A stretch of DNA of 64,000 bases from Wenzhouxiangella marina (lineage in GTDB: Bacteria; Pseudomonadota; Gammaproteobacteria; Xanthomonadales; Wenzhouxiangellaceae). The notes beneath the pieces are model-generated. The model made no database searches. It had not been told where the DNA came from and saw only the letters and a list, made by a program, of their open reading frames with translations. Position 1 is the stretch's first letter. Each line of letters begins with the position of its first letter. Below are positions 12,087-20,474 of this stretch, piece by piece. Both the position numbers and the translations under genes were made by a program. Location: positions 490,501 through 554,500 of the forward strand of contig NZ_CP012154.1 of the NCBI RefSeq assembly GCF_001187785.1. Reading direction: 5' to 3'.

Positions 12087-12378
12087 AGAACAACAGGCAG
12101 AGCAGCACCTGAAGCAGGGCGGGCCAGCGGGCCGCCGGGCTGGCCCAGGCCTCCATGACGCCGATGCAGAAATAGCCCATCAGCAGGCAGCCGGCGATCA
12201 CCAGGCTACGACCATTCAGGCGCCAGCTGCCCGGCAGCACGAGCAGCAGCGGCAGCAGGGCAAGGCCCAGCACCAGCCAGACCGGCACGCTGCTCGGCGG
12301 GCTCCACCAGGCGAACCACAGCGGCTGCAGCAGCACCAGGCCGAGCAGGCTCCAGCGACACCAGCTCAGGGAAATCAT
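12040..12378 (-). CDS. DUF2069-type inner-membrane protein
   Basis: A 112-residue, strongly hydrophobic protein with about four membrane segments (LLGLVLLQPLWFAWW, LVLGLALLPLLLVLPG, IAGCLLMGYFCIGVMEAW, LLQVLLCLLFFTGLATI). The GYF...GVMEAW...W stretch and its position after an arsC-like and a wrbA gene match the DUF2069 family, a small uncharacterised membrane family of gammaproteobacteria. The ATG overlaps the wrbA stop (ATGA), so it is translated from the same mRNA. Its last 47 bases overlap the convergent large exported-protein gene. The role is unknown. Confidence 0.8.
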   Translation of the reverse strand: MISLSWCRWSLLGLVLLQPLWFAWWSPPSSVPVWLVLGLALLPLLLVLPGSWRLNGRSLVIAGCLLMGYFCIGVMEAWASPAARWPALLQVLLCLLFFTGLATIRRVRASSD

Positions 12379-12965
12379 TTCAGGCGGCCCGCCATGTCGG
12401 CTACGCGGCGACCGAGCAGGCGGCAGAGTCGCCGCTCGTCCTCGTCGAGGGGGCGGTCGCTGTCCGGCCCGGCCAGATGACTGGGGCCGTAGGGCGTGCC
12501 GCCGCTTCGGGTGCGGGTCAGGGCCGGCTCCGTGTAGGGCAGGCCGACCAGGACCATGCCGTGGTGCAGCAGGGGCACCATCATGCTCAGCAGGGTGGCT
12601 TCCTGGCCGCCGTGCAGGGTCGAGGTGGAGGTGAACACGCCGGCGGGCTTGCCCGCCAGGGCGCCGGAGAACCACTCGGAGCCGGTGCCGTCGAGAAAGT
12701 GCTTCATCGCCGAGGCCATGTTGCCGAAGCGGGTCGGGCTACCGAGGATCATCGCGTCGCAGTCGTGCAGATCGCGCTTCTCGACCAGGGACGGCCCGTC
12801 CTCGGGCAGCTCGCGAGGCTTCGGGTCGATGGCCGAGGTGATCGGCTCGACGGCGCGCAGGCGGGCCTCGGCGCCCTCGATCTCCTCGACGCCCCGAGCG
12901 ACTTCTCGGGCCATCGCCAGGGTGTTGCCGTGCACGGAATGCACGACGATCAGGACCTGGGTCAT
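12375..12965 (-). CDS. wrbA: WrbA-like NAD(P)H:quinone oxidoreductase (flavodoxin fold)
   Basis: A 196-residue flavodoxin-like protein expected to bind FMN and reduce quinones by two electrons. It has the phosphate-binding loop VHSVHGNTLAMA near the N-terminus, the SPTRFGNMASAMKHFLD segment, and FTSTSTLHGGQEATLLSM, which is characteristic of WrbA. HHGMVLVGLPY follows. The start overlaps the stop of the arsC-like gene by 4 bases, and the stop overlaps the DUF2069 start by 4 bases, so the three form one tightly coupled operon. Confidence 0.9.
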   Translation of the reverse strand: MTQVLIVVHSVHGNTLAMAREVARGVEEIEGAEARLRAVEPITSAIDPKPRELPEDGPSLVEKRDLHDCDAMILGSPTRFGNMASAMKHFLDGTGSEWFSGALAGKPAGVFTSTSTLHGGQEATLLSMMVPLLHHGMVLVGLPYTEPALTRTRSGGTPYGPSHLAGPDSDRPLDEDERRLCRLLGRRVADMAGRLK

Positions 12966-13309
12966 TCCAGGATCTCCAGCACCTGCTCGGGTGGCCGGCC
13001 CAGGCGGGCCTGGCCATCGTGGATGACGATCGGGCGCTGGATCAGGCGCGGGTGGCTGACCATGGCGTCGATCAGTGTTGAATCCGGCGTGTCCTTCGAC
13101 AGGCCCAGCTCGCGGTACTCGCTCTCGCCGCTGCGAATCAGATCATGGACTGAACAGCCGAGCAGGCCGATGATACGCTTGAGTTCGGCCTTCGAGGGCG
13201 GCGAGTCCAGATAGCGGACCACCTCGGGCGTGATGCCTTTGTCCTCGATCAGGGCCAGGGTCTGACGGCTCTTGGAGCAGCGAGGATTGTGATAGATGGT
13301 AACGGTCAT
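12962..13309 (-). CDS. ArsC-family reductase (YfgD-like, glutaredoxin-type)
   Basis: A 115-residue thioredoxin-fold protein of the ArsC family, starting MTVTIYHNPRCSKSRQ with the catalytic cysteine in the CSKSR loop. The conserved LDSPPSKAEL and RPIVIHDGQARLGRPPEQVLE segments are present. ArsC proteins reduce arsenate with glutaredoxin, but the chromosomal YfgD-type members next to wrbA have not been firmly tied to arsenic, and no other ars genes are nearby. The ATG at 13309 is chosen because homologous proteins start at this MTVTIYHNPRC sequence. The upstream yihY gene is divergent, and its long-form starts would overlap this start. Confidence 0.88.
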   Translation of the reverse strand: MTVTIYHNPRCSKSRQTLALIEDKGITPEVVRYLDSPPSKAELKRIIGLLGCSVHDLIRSGESEYRELGLSKDTPDSTLIDAMVSHPRLIQRPIVIHDGQARLGRPPEQVLEILE

Positions 13310-13364
13310 GAACAAATCCGATGGGCAGAAGACGGTCGACGGCAAGTCTACCCGCCCGAAGTCA

Positions 13365-14645
13365 ATGGAGAAAGCCAACGAGCCGCTGACGCCGCTGGCC
13401 GCACTGACCGACCTGGCCTGGCTCAGGGCCTTCTCGGTGCATCTGTGGCAGCAGTTCCGATTCGATCGCAGTTTCGAGGCGGCCGGCGCGCTCAGCTACA
13501 CCAGCCTGCTGGCCCTGGTGCCGCTGATGGCGGTGATGTTCGGCGTGGTGTCGGCCTTTCCCGTCTTCGATCAGTGGGCGAACGACATCGAGACCTACAT
13601 CTTCCAGAACTTCGTGCCGGCGGCCGGTGACCAGGTTCAGCTCTACCTGCAGGAATTCGTCGGGCGCACGGCGGGCCTGACGGGCGCGGGCACCGTTTTC
13701 CTGGTCGTCACCGCGATCCTGTTGATGGCCACCATCGAGAAGAGCTTCAATCGGATCTGGCGCGTCAGCACGCCGCGGCGGATCGGTTCGCGCCTGATCA
13801 CCTACTGGGCCGTGCTGACCCTGGGGCCGATGCTGATGGGCGCCAGCCTCGGTCTGACCTCCTATCTGGCCGCCTTGCCCCTGCTCGCGCCCGAGGCCGT
13901 CCGCGGGGCCATGCAGGCCTTCATTCTGAATACCACGCCGTTCTTCGTCGCGATGATCGGCTTTGCCCTGGTCTTCCTGGTCGTGCCCAATCGGCGGGTT
14001 CGCGTCCACCATGCCCTGGCCGGGGCCCTGGTGTCGGCCCTGCTGTTCGAGGCGGCCAAGCGCGGCTTCGTGCTCTACGTGACGCATTTCCCGACCTACG
14101 AGCGCCTCTACGGCGCCCTGGCCACGGTGCCGATCTTCCTGGTCTGGATCTATGTCAGCTGGGTGGTCGTGCTGCTCGGCGCCAGCCTGTCGGCGGCCCT
14201 GACGACCTTCAACTACCAGCGTGCCGAGCAGCGCTTCGAGCGCCGCTACGAACTACTGCTGGCTCTGCGCCTGCTCGGCCATTTCTGGCAGGCCCAGCGT
14301 CGTGGCCAGGCCCTGTCGGTCCAGGACCTGGGCCAGCGCGAGCCCAGCGCCAGCGAAGCGCAGATCCAGCGCTTGCTCGAGGTCCTGCATGCGGCTCGGA
14401 TGATCCATCTGGACGACGAGGGCGATTGGCTGCTCAGCGCCGATCTCGACGAGCTGACCCTGGGCGAGCTGTATCGTTCGGGTCCCTTCGTGCTGCCGGT
14501 CGGGGAGCTCGAGGCCCTGCCCGTCGACAGCCACTGGGACCGAGCCCTGGTCGAGCGACTTCGACCCGTCGATCACCGCGCCCATGGCATGATGGAACAG
14601 TCCATCAAGTCCCTGCTGCAGTACCATCTGGAGGAAAAGGAATGA
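13365..14645 (+). CDS. YihY/BrkB-family inner-membrane protein (long form)
   Basis: About 426 residues. The YihY core (roughly residues 20-290) has six membrane segments, with FEAAGALSYTSLLALVPLMAV, the AFPVFDQW region, FNRIWRV, LVVPNRRVRVHHALAGALVSALLFE and VWIYVSWVVVLLGASLSAAL. The C-terminal 130 residues form a soluble extension that looks like a winged-helix domain. The family was once misannotated as RNase BN, and its transport or other function is not established. The ATG at 13365 avoids overlap with the divergent arsC-like start; upstream in-frame ATGs at 13296 and 13308 are possible. The stop overlaps the tlpA-like start (ATGA). Confidence 0.87.
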   Translation: MEKANEPLTPLAALTDLAWLRAFSVHLWQQFRFDRSFEAAGALSYTSLLALVPLMAVMFGVVSAFPVFDQWANDIETYIFQNFVPAAGDQVQLYLQEFVGRTAGLTGAGTVFLVVTAILLMATIEKSFNRIWRVSTPRRIGSRLITYWAVLTLGPMLMGASLGLTSYLAALPLLAPEAVRGAMQAFILNTTPFFVAMIGFALVFLVVPNRRVRVHHALAGALVSALLFEAAKRGFVLYVTHFPTYERLYGALATVPIFLVWIYVSWVVVLLGASLSAALTTFNYQRAEQRFERRYELLLALRLLGHFWQAQRRGQALSVQDLGQREPSASEAQIQRLLEVLHAARMIHLDDEGDWLLSADLDELTLGELYRSGPFVLPVGELEALPVDSHWDRALVERLRPVDHRAHGMMEQSIKSLLQYHLEEKE

Positions 14646-15136
14646 GCCGTCTGATTCTGGTCCTGAGCCTGCTTGCGGGCCATGCCCTGGCCGACAGCGA
14701 TTCGAGCATCGCCGAGTCCGCGTCGCCGGAGGCCCCGACCATTGCCTTCAGCCTGCCGGATCTCGACGGACGCGATCACGCCCTGGACGACTATCGTGGC
14801 GACTGGGTCGTGGTCAACTACTGGGCCACCTGGTGCGCGCCCTGCCGCAAGGAAATCCCCGACCTGTCCAACCTGCACGACAGCCGCGCCGACATCACGG
14901 TGCTGGGGCTGGCCTTCGAAGACACGGAGGTCGAGGTCTTTCGCGAGTTTCTGGTCGAGTACCCGGCCACCTATCCGATCCTGCTGGTCGACGTCTACGA
15001 CCCGCCCAGCGCCTTCGGCGCCCCGCGGGCCCTGCCGACCACCTACCTGATCGATCCGGACGGCAGGCTGGCCCAGACCTGGATCGGCCCGGTCACGGGC
15101 GAGCAGATCAGCGGCTGGATCGACAGCAACGGTTGA
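14642..15136 (+). CDS. TlpA-family periplasmic thiol-disulfide oxidoreductase
   Basis: A 164-residue exported thioredoxin-fold protein. It has a short signal peptide (MSRLILVLSLLAGHALA), then the AlkA/TlpA-type FSLPDLDGRDHALDDYRGDWVVVNYW region. The redox motif WCAPC lies at residues 64-68. The cis-proline loop ALPTTYLIDPDGRL is also present. It probably reduces or oxidises periplasmic disulfides, as in cytochrome c maturation or envelope thiol control; the partner is unknown. Its start overlaps the yihY stop by 4 bases and acyP follows 5 bases later, so the three are likely co-transcribed. Confidence 0.9.
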   Translation: MSRLILVLSLLAGHALADSDSSIAESASPEAPTIAFSLPDLDGRDHALDDYRGDWVVVNYWATWCAPCRKEIPDLSNLHDSRADITVLGLAFEDTEVEVFREFLVEYPATYPILLVDVYDPPSAFGAPRALPTTYLIDPDGRLAQTWIGPVTGEQISGWIDSNG

Positions 15137-15141
15137 GGCGG

Positions 15142-15414
15142 ATGGCCGAGACCCGCCGCTGGCGCATCGAAGGCCGAGTGCAGGGCGTGTTCTTCCGTGC
15201 CTCCACCCGGCGCCAGGCCGAGCCCCTGGGCCTGAGCGGCCACGCCATCAATCTGGCCGACGGCGCCGTCGAAGTCCTGGCTCACGGCGAGGCTGCTGCA
15301 CTCGATGCGCTGGAAGCCTGGCTGAGCAAGGGGCCGGCAGCGGCGCGGGTCGATCGGGTCGAGTCGCTGGACCCGGGGTCGGCCATCCCATCACCCGGCT
15401 TCAGAACGGGCTGA
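15142..15414 (+). CDS. acyP: Acylphosphatase
   Basis: A 90-residue enzyme hydrolysing carboxyl-phosphate bonds of acyl phosphates. The hallmark RVQGVFFRASTRRQA carries the phosphate-binding loop and catalytic arginine, and GLSGHAINLADGAVEVLAHG carries the catalytic asparagine and the second signature. Length fits the family (about 90-100). The ATG follows 5 bases after the upstream stop with GAGG-like bases as ribosome-binding site. It is cytosolic and the last gene of the yihY-tlpA-acyP unit. Confidence 0.93.
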   Translation: MAETRRWRIEGRVQGVFFRASTRRQAEPLGLSGHAINLADGAVEVLAHGEAAALDALEAWLSKGPAAARVDRVESLDPGSAIPSPGFRTG

Positions 15415-15514
15415 GGCGGCCAGGCGTCGGGATCGCTCCTGAACTCAGTCTCCGGGCGAGCTCAGGGCCCCGGTTCTGCCTATGGACTTGAATGAACCCA
15501 AGGCATCGAAATCA

Positions 15515-15546
15515 ATCTGCGCTCATCTGCGCAATCTGTGGTTCAA
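15515..15546 (+). repeat. ATCTGYG short direct-repeat cluster
   Basis: Three ATCTGCG/ATCTGTG units at 15515, 15525 and 15534, followed by GTTCAATCC, lie in the intergenic space after acyP. Sequences built from repeated ATCTGCG units are a recurrent dispersed intergenic repeat in many environmental bacteria (from memory; not searched). No gene is present in 15415-15636. Confidence 0.5.
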
Positions 15547-15577
15547 TCCCTTCTTTATATGGCTGAGTGTCATGCGC

Positions 15578-15607
15578 AAAAAAAACCGGCGACCCGAAGG
15601 TCGCCGG
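15578..15607 (-). terminator. Rho-independent terminator of the lipase operon
   Basis: Read on the minus strand: an 8-bp stem CCGGCGAC / GTCGCCGG with a 6-base CTTCGG-type loop, followed by eight T residues. It begins 30 bases downstream of the stop of the DUF4785-like gene. This is a textbook intrinsic terminator. Confidence 0.88.
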
Positions 15608-15636
15608 CGGCCCCTTGTCCGTTCGGACGGAGTGGA

Positions 15637-16893
15637 TTAGCGAGCGATGTGCAGGGCGCGCTCGCGCTGTTCGAGCAGGTACATGCGGCCCTGGTCCAGC
15701 AGCATCAGATTGCGCACCTCGTAGGGCGCGCTCAGACCACTGCTGCGCAGCAGACCGGCATCGACGTCGAGCTGGATGCTGCCACGGCCGGCGCCGAGCA
15801 CGGCGGCGGACTGGACGAAGGCCAGCGGCTCGAGCTGACCCCGGGCATTGGTGCCGTAGACCTCGGCATTGACCTGATAGCGGCCCGAAGCGATGGTCTC
15901 GACTCCGAGGTTCAGGTTCAGACCCGCCGAACGGCCCTTGGAGACCGCACCGTTGAAGCGGGCAATCGCCGGGGCGATGTTCAGGGCCAGGCTCAGATCA
16001 CGACGGACGGTCACGCCATTGACTTCCGTCTCGGCATAGACGCGCGCTTCGTACAGGCCGGCACCCGGCTGCATGCGGGCAGCCATCGGTGCGGCAGCGA
16101 TCGTCAGCTGGCCGTTGCGAGCGTGGCCCAGGGGCCAGGTCTGGGCGGCATCCGGGCTGACCAGCACGGCCTGCACCGAACGCGCAGAGACGCTCTGGCG
16201 AGCGTTGCCGATGCCGAGATCGAAGGTCAGGGCCTCACCGCTCAGGAAGTTCTGGCGCGGAAGACTGAGGGTTGCGACCCATTCGCTGTTCGGCTCGTGC
16301 ACGTGGATGACCAGGGCCTGATCCTGCGGCAGGCCGCCATGGCTGAGCTGCAGCTGACCCGCCGAGCTGTCGCGGCCGAGGCGGAAGGCCAGGCTGTCTT
16401 CCGGTACCCGCATGCCCTGATCCCGCAGATCGCGGCCCGTGGCCACATTGCCCTGACCGAAGTCAGCGCTGATGGGGCGGCCGTTCATGTTCAGGCGAAG
16501 CGCCGCCGGATCGAGCGAAAGGCGTGAACCCGACTCGAGCGCGGAGACGCGAATGACCGCGCCCGGTGCGCTCAGCGGCAGCTCCACGCCGCGCGCCAGC
16601 TCGGCACCGGTCACATCGACGAAGTAACCGCGGCTCGTGGCCTGCGGACGATCGCCTTCGGCCGGGGTCGGACCGCCGTTGAAGGGGCGGCCCTGGAGCG
16701 CCTGCTCGGGGCCCCAGGCGAAGTTGATGGGTGCGCTCTCATGATGCAGGCTGGCCGGCAGGTTGCGCGCGCTGCGCTCGAGCTGGCTGGCCTGGAGATC
16801 GTTGTTGCCAGCCGGGAGCCACTCGACCTGTGCCATGGCGATGGTCGACAGGGCCAGCAGGCTGGTAAGAGTCAGTGTCTTGATGAGTTTCAT
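15637..16893 (-). CDS. Exported protein, DUF4785-like, partner of the adjacent lipase
   Basis: A 418-residue protein with a signal peptide (MKLIKTLTLTSLLALSTIAMA, cleavage near AMA-QVEW). The mature part is beta-rich: a first domain with YFVDVTGAELARGVELPLSAPGAVIR, then two immunoglobulin-like segments (VHVHEPNSEWVATLSLP..., YEARVYAETEVNGVTVRRDL). This resembles DUF4785 proteins, but the assignment is from memory and tentative. It lies 12 bases downstream of a secreted lipase gene and ends at a strong terminator, so the two form an operon. A lipase-specific chaperone (Lif/LipB type) usually has a membrane anchor and different repeats, so that role is not supported. Confidence 0.7.
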   Translation of the reverse strand: MKLIKTLTLTSLLALSTIAMAQVEWLPAGNNDLQASQLERSARNLPASLHHESAPINFAWGPEQALQGRPFNGGPTPAEGDRPQATSRGYFVDVTGAELARGVELPLSAPGAVIRVSALESGSRLSLDPAALRLNMNGRPISADFGQGNVATGRDLRDQGMRVPEDSLAFRLGRDSSAGQLQLSHGGLPQDQALVIHVHEPNSEWVATLSLPRQNFLSGEALTFDLGIGNARQSVSARSVQAVLVSPDAAQTWPLGHARNGQLTIAAAPMAARMQPGAGLYEARVYAETEVNGVTVRRDLSLALNIAPAIARFNGAVSKGRSAGLNLNLGVETIASGRYQVNAEVYGTNARGQLEPLAFVQSAAVLGAGRGSIQLDVDAGLLRSSGLSAPYEVRNLMLLDQGRMYLLEQRERALHIAR

Positions 16894-16905
16894 GTGGCCT
16901 CCGGT

Positions 16906-17766
16906 TCAGATGTCGTTGCGCAGAATGACGTCGAGATTGAAGCAGTCGCGTCGGCTCTGGTGGTGCGAGAGCTTGCGACCGCTCTGGGTCCGCTGGTAGT
17001 CGTAGAACCACAGCGAGCCCGCGCCGTTCTGGCTCGAACATTCGAGAAAGCCATCGGAGCAGGAATTCAGCCAGGCCTGGGTGATCGCCAGACCGACCTG
17101 GTACTGGTAGCCACCGCAGTAGGACGCGCCGTTCCAGATGGCCGCGTGGACGTCGCTCCCCACGACGTTCCAGAAGCCCTTCGGAAGCGACGGGCGGCCC
17201 GAGGTGCCGAGCAGCCAGGTCGAGTTGTAGTACTGCATCCAGCTGGTCTGCTGCATGCGGACTGCGTCGCTCTGGTAGCCGAGCAGCCAGCCGAGCGAGG
17301 CCTCGAAGATGTTGCCGGACATGACCGCGTCGGCCAGCGGCGTGCCGAGGCTCGACGGGGCCAGGGCGTTGACCCAGCGGATGGAGTTGATGACGGTCGG
17401 GTAGCGGCTGTCCCAGGTCGGGTTCGACATGATCCAGCGCATCACGTTGCCACCATTGGAGTGGGTCAGCACCACCAGGTCGGTGATGTTGCGGCTGGTG
17501 ATGAAGCTGTGCAGCTGGCCGGCCAGGCAGCCCGCGGCCTGCGAATCCCACATGTACTGCTCGAAATCGCAGTTGATGACCACGTAGTTGGCCTGGTTCG
17601 GCAGGCCCTGACGGACCGAGTTGACCATGTCACTGGTCCAGTAGTCGGCCAGTGCATTGGTCTGTTTGCCGGTTCCGTGGACGAAGGCCACTCCCGTATT
17701 GGCCCATACGGAACCGAATGTTGTCAGCAAGACTAGAAGGCAGACTGCCTTGGCAAGTCGAAACAT
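16906..17766 (-). CDS. Secreted alpha/beta-hydrolase, lipase-like
   Basis: A 286-residue exported hydrolase with signal peptide MFRLAKAVCLLVLLTTFGSVWA. The mature protein opens with TGVAFVHGTG, an oxyanion-hole HG motif as in class I/II lipases. The probable nucleophile is Ser103 in LTHSNGGNV, a THSNG variant of the usual GxSxG. The C-terminal part contains several cysteines (SYCGGYQ, NSCSDGFLECS), suggesting disulfides. A GAGGAG ribosome-binding site precedes the ATG. It is co-transcribed with the DUF4785-like gene. Substrate (lipid, polyester or other ester) is not determined. The promoter contains an 18-bp palindrome. Confidence 0.8.
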   Translation of the reverse strand: MFRLAKAVCLLVLLTTFGSVWANTGVAFVHGTGKQTNALADYWTSDMVNSVRQGLPNQANYVVINCDFEQYMWDSQAAGCLAGQLHSFITSRNITDLVVLTHSNGGNVMRWIMSNPTWDSRYPTVINSIRWVNALAPSSLGTPLADAVMSGNIFEASLGWLLGYQSDAVRMQQTSWMQYYNSTWLLGTSGRPSLPKGFWNVVGSDVHAAIWNGASYCGGYQYQVGLAITQAWLNSCSDGFLECSSQNGAGSLWFYDYQRTQSGRKLSHHQSRRDCFNLDVILRNDI

Positions 17767-17815
17767 GATTGGTTTTCTCCTCTTGGTTTAGCGGTTTACA
17801 GCCCCTCGGCAGAGG

Positions 17816-17854
17816 AATATAGAAGAAAGTGTGACGAAGTGCAAATTTGCACTT
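17816..17854 (-). promoter_or_regulatory. Lipase promoter with 18-bp palindromic operator
   Basis: On the minus strand TATATT (17821-17816) is a good -10, with TTGCAC (17844-17839) as a -35 at exactly 17 bp. The perfect palindrome AAGTGCAAATTTGCACTT (17837-17854) covers the -35. This arrangement suits a dimeric repressor. The regulator is unknown. Confidence 0.6.
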
Positions 17855-17986
17855 GATCTCTGTGTTCGGATGTGCGAAAAGCGCGCCGATTTCTGACCGG
17901 GTTGAGGCCATGGGCCGTCCCGGCAGGCACGGTGCGCGGCGAGCCGCGCGCCCTGCCATGGCGTCTCGGAGGGTGGTCAGTTCGGT

Positions 17987-18562
17987 TCAGAACAGGCGGT
18001 TCTGGACGACCGGGCGGAAGCTCTGGCGGTGGGCCGGACAGGGGCCGTGCTGCTCCAGGGCGGCCAGGTGGGCGGCGGTCGGATAGCCCTTGTGGCGGGC
18101 GAAGCCGTAGGCCGGGTAGCGGGCGTCCAGCTCGACCATCAACCGGTCGCGGTGGGTCTTGGCAATGATGCTGGCCGCGCCGATCGCCGAGTCGCTGGCG
18201 TCGCCGCCGACGATGGCCTGGGCCGGCACGGCCAGCTGGGGCAGGCGATTGCCATCGATGCGGACCAGGTCCGGGCTCGGGTCGAGCTGTTCGACGGCCA
18301 GGCGCATGGCCACGAAGGTCGCCTGGAGGATATTGATCCGGTCGATCAGGTCCGGCTCGGCCAGGCCGATGCCGACGGCCAGGGCCCGGTCGAGGATGGC
18401 CTCGGCCAGCGCTTCGCGTTTCCTGGCCGACAGGGCCTTGGAATCGGCCAGGCCGGGAATCGGCCGGCGCGGGTCGAGGATGACGGCGGCGGCGACGACG
18501 GGCCCGGCCAGCGGACCGCGGCCGGCTTCGTCCACGCCGGCGATGCGGATCGGCTCAGGCAT
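17987..18562 (-). CDS. rnhB: Ribonuclease HII
   Basis: Cleaves the RNA strand of RNA-DNA hybrids and removes misincorporated ribonucleotides. The 191-residue protein shows the catalytic [17 protein letters not shown] near the N-terminus, [22 protein letters not shown] and [15 protein letters not shown] with further acidic residues, and the C-terminal [13 protein letters not shown] helix. The ATG at 18562 overlaps the end of lpxB by 8 bases; an in-frame ATG at 18577 lies deeper in lpxB and is less likely. It closes the lpx block. dnaE, which often follows rnhB, is absent here. Confidence 0.95.
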   Translation of the reverse strand: MPEPIRIAGVDEAGRGPLAGPVVAAAVILDPRRPIPGLADSKALSARKREALAEAILDRALAVGIGLAEPDLIDRINILQATFVAMRLAVEQLDPSPDLVRIDGNRLPQLAVPAQAIVGGDASDSAIGAASIIAKTHRDRLMVELDARYPAYGFARHKGYPTAAHLAALEQHGPCPAHRQSFRPVVQNRLF

Positions 18563-19697
18563 GCCCGAGGTGCGCAAGGATCGCGTCGGCGGCGCGGGCC
18601 CCGGCGCCGCGGGCCAGGGTGTCGGCCCATCGGGCGGACTGTTCGCGATAGGCCTCGACCCGTGCCGGATGCTCGAGCCAGTGCTGCGCCTCCTTGCTCA
18701 GGCGCTCGGCCGTGGCCTCGTGCTGCAGGCATTCCGGGACCAGGGCCTGTCGGGTCAGGATATTGGGCAGGGAGACGTGCTGGCTCTTGACCAGACGCAG
18801 CGCTCTGGCCATTGCATAGGTCGATGGCGCCAGCCGGTAGTACACGACCAGCGGGCAGCCGAGCAGGAAGGCTTCCAGGGTGACCGTGCCGGAGGCGGCG
18901 ATGGCGAGGTCGGCCGCGCGCAGCCCCAGGCGGGTCTGCCCGATCAGGATTCGAAGGCCAGCCTGTTCCATCGCCTCGCCGGCCAGCTCGCTCATCAGGG
19001 CCCGGTCCTGCTCGCGGGCGAGCAGCAGGGCCAGTTCGCTGGCCGGGTGCCGGGCCCGAAGCCGCAGTGCCGTTTCGCCGATCAGCCTGGCATGGCGGCG
19101 GAGTTCACCGCCACGGCTGCCGGGCAGCAATGCGATCAGCGGGGACGATTCGCTGAAGCCCAGCGTCTTGCGGGCCGCCTGGCGATCAGGGACCTTGGCC
19201 AGCTCGTCGGCCAGATGATGGCCGACGAACTCGGCCTCGAGGCCATGAGGTCGGTACAGCTCGGGCTCGAAGGGGAACAGGGTCAGCAGCAGATCGAGGG
19301 AGCGGGCGATCTTCGGAATCCGGCCAGCGCGCCAGGCCCAGACCGACGGAGAGACGTAGTGCATCGTCGTGACGCCGCGTTTTCGCAGGCGACGGGCCAG
19401 GCCCAGGTTGAAGTCGGGTGCATCGACGCCGATGAAGGCGTCGGGCTGCCAGGCCAGGATCCGGCGACTGAAGTCTCGCCTCAGACGCAGCAGGCGGGGC
19501 AGGTGGGCGATGACTTCGCTCAGGCCCATGACATTGAGTTCGTCGAGATCGAACCAGGCCTCGACCCCGGCTCGTTGCATGGCCGGACCAGCTAGACCGG
19601 CCAGTTCGATCGTGGGAACCCGGCGTTTGAGTTCGAGCGCCAGGTCGGCGGCGATCTGGTCTCCGGAGGTCTCTCCGGCACAGAGCACCAGTTTCAT
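18555..19697 (-). CDS. lpxB: Lipid-A-disaccharide synthase
   Basis: Joins UDP-2,3-diacylglucosamine to lipid X to form the lipid A disaccharide at the inner face of the inner membrane. The 380-residue protein starts [19 protein letters not shown], with the family's GETSGD motif. [17 protein letters not shown] and [13 protein letters not shown] (nucleotide-binding region) and a C-terminal [20 protein letters not shown] glycosyltransferase-B motif are present. It lies 6 bases after lpxA and overlaps rnhB. Confidence 0.97.
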   Translation of the reverse strand: MKLVLCAGETSGDQIAADLALELKRRVPTIELAGLAGPAMQRAGVEAWFDLDELNVMGLSEVIAHLPRLLRLRRDFSRRILAWQPDAFIGVDAPDFNLGLARRLRKRGVTTMHYVSPSVWAWRAGRIPKIARSLDLLLTLFPFEPELYRPHGLEAEFVGHHLADELAKVPDRQAARKTLGFSESSPLIALLPGSRGGELRRHARLIGETALRLRARHPASELALLLAREQDRALMSELAGEAMEQAGLRILIGQTRLGLRAADLAIAASGTVTLEAFLLGCPLVVYYRLAPSTYAMARALRLVKSQHVSLPNILTRQALVPECLQHEATAERLSKEAQHWLEHPARVEAYREQSARWADTLARGAGARAADAILAHLGHA

Positions 19698-19703
19698 GCC
19701 TGC

Positions 19704-20474
19704 CTAGCGCAGCAGGCCGCGCTGGCTCGCCTCGGCGGATTCGATCATCGCCGCGATGGCGGGTTGCTCGGGCAGGCGCTGCCGAAGCAGTTCGAGGGCT
19801 TCGTCGCGCTTCAGGCCGCTGCGGTAGATCGTGCGGTAGGCGTCGCGAATGTGGCGGATGTCCTCGGCGCTGAAGCCGCGCCGCTTGAGGCCTTCTGAAT
19901 TGATGCCACGAGGCCGTGGCGGCTGACCGGAGACCATGACGTAGGCCGGCACGTCCTGATTGACCCCACCGTACATGCCGAGGAAGGCGTGGTCGCCGAT
20001 CCGGCAGAACTGGTGGGCGCCGGAATAACCGGCGAAGATCACCCAGTCGCCGACGATGACGTGGCCGGCCAGGGTGGCGCCATTGGCCATGATCACGTTC
20101 GAGCCGACCTGGCAGTCGTGGGCGATGTGGCAGTACGCCATCAGCCAGTTGTTGTCCCCAAGACGAGTCACGCCGCCGCCATCGGCCGTGCCGCGGTTGA
20201 TGGTGACGTACTCGCGGATCGTGTTGCCTTCGCCGATTTCCAGCGATGACTCTTCGCCATGGTACTTCTTGTCCTGCGGTTCCTCTCCGATCGAGGCGAA
20301 CTGGAAGATCCGCGTGTTCGCGCCGATGCGCGTGCGCCCGGTGACGACCACATGCGGTCCGATCCAACAGCCGGCGTCGATCGTGACCTCGGGCCCGATG
20401 ATGCTGAACGGCCCGATCTCCACATCCTCGGCGATCGAGGCGCCGTCTTCGATGATGGCGCTGGCGTGGATCAT
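19704..20474 (-). CDS. lpxA: UDP-N-acetylglucosamine acyltransferase
   Basis: First step of lipid A synthesis: transfers an R-3-hydroxyacyl chain from ACP to UDP-GlcNAc. The 256-residue protein is made of left-handed beta-helix hexapeptide repeats (IEDGASIAEDVEIGPFSIIG and similar). The catalytic-histidine stretch YCHIAHDCQVGSN is visible, and QVNQD-like and RGINSEGLKRRGFS segments lead into the helical C-terminus. The ATG overlaps the fabZ stop (ATGA). Confidence 0.97.
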   Translation of the reverse strand: MIHASAIIEDGASIAEDVEIGPFSIIGPEVTIDAGCWIGPHVVVTGRTRIGANTRIFQFASIGEEPQDKKYHGEESSLEIGEGNTIREYVTINRGTADGGGVTRLGDNNWLMAYCHIAHDCQVGSNVIMANGATLAGHVIVGDWVIFAGYSGAHQFCRIGDHAFLGMYGGVNQDVPAYVMVSGQPPRPRGINSEGLKRRGFSAEDIRHIRDAYRTIYRSGLKRDEALELLRQRLPEQPAIAAMIESAEASQRGLLR

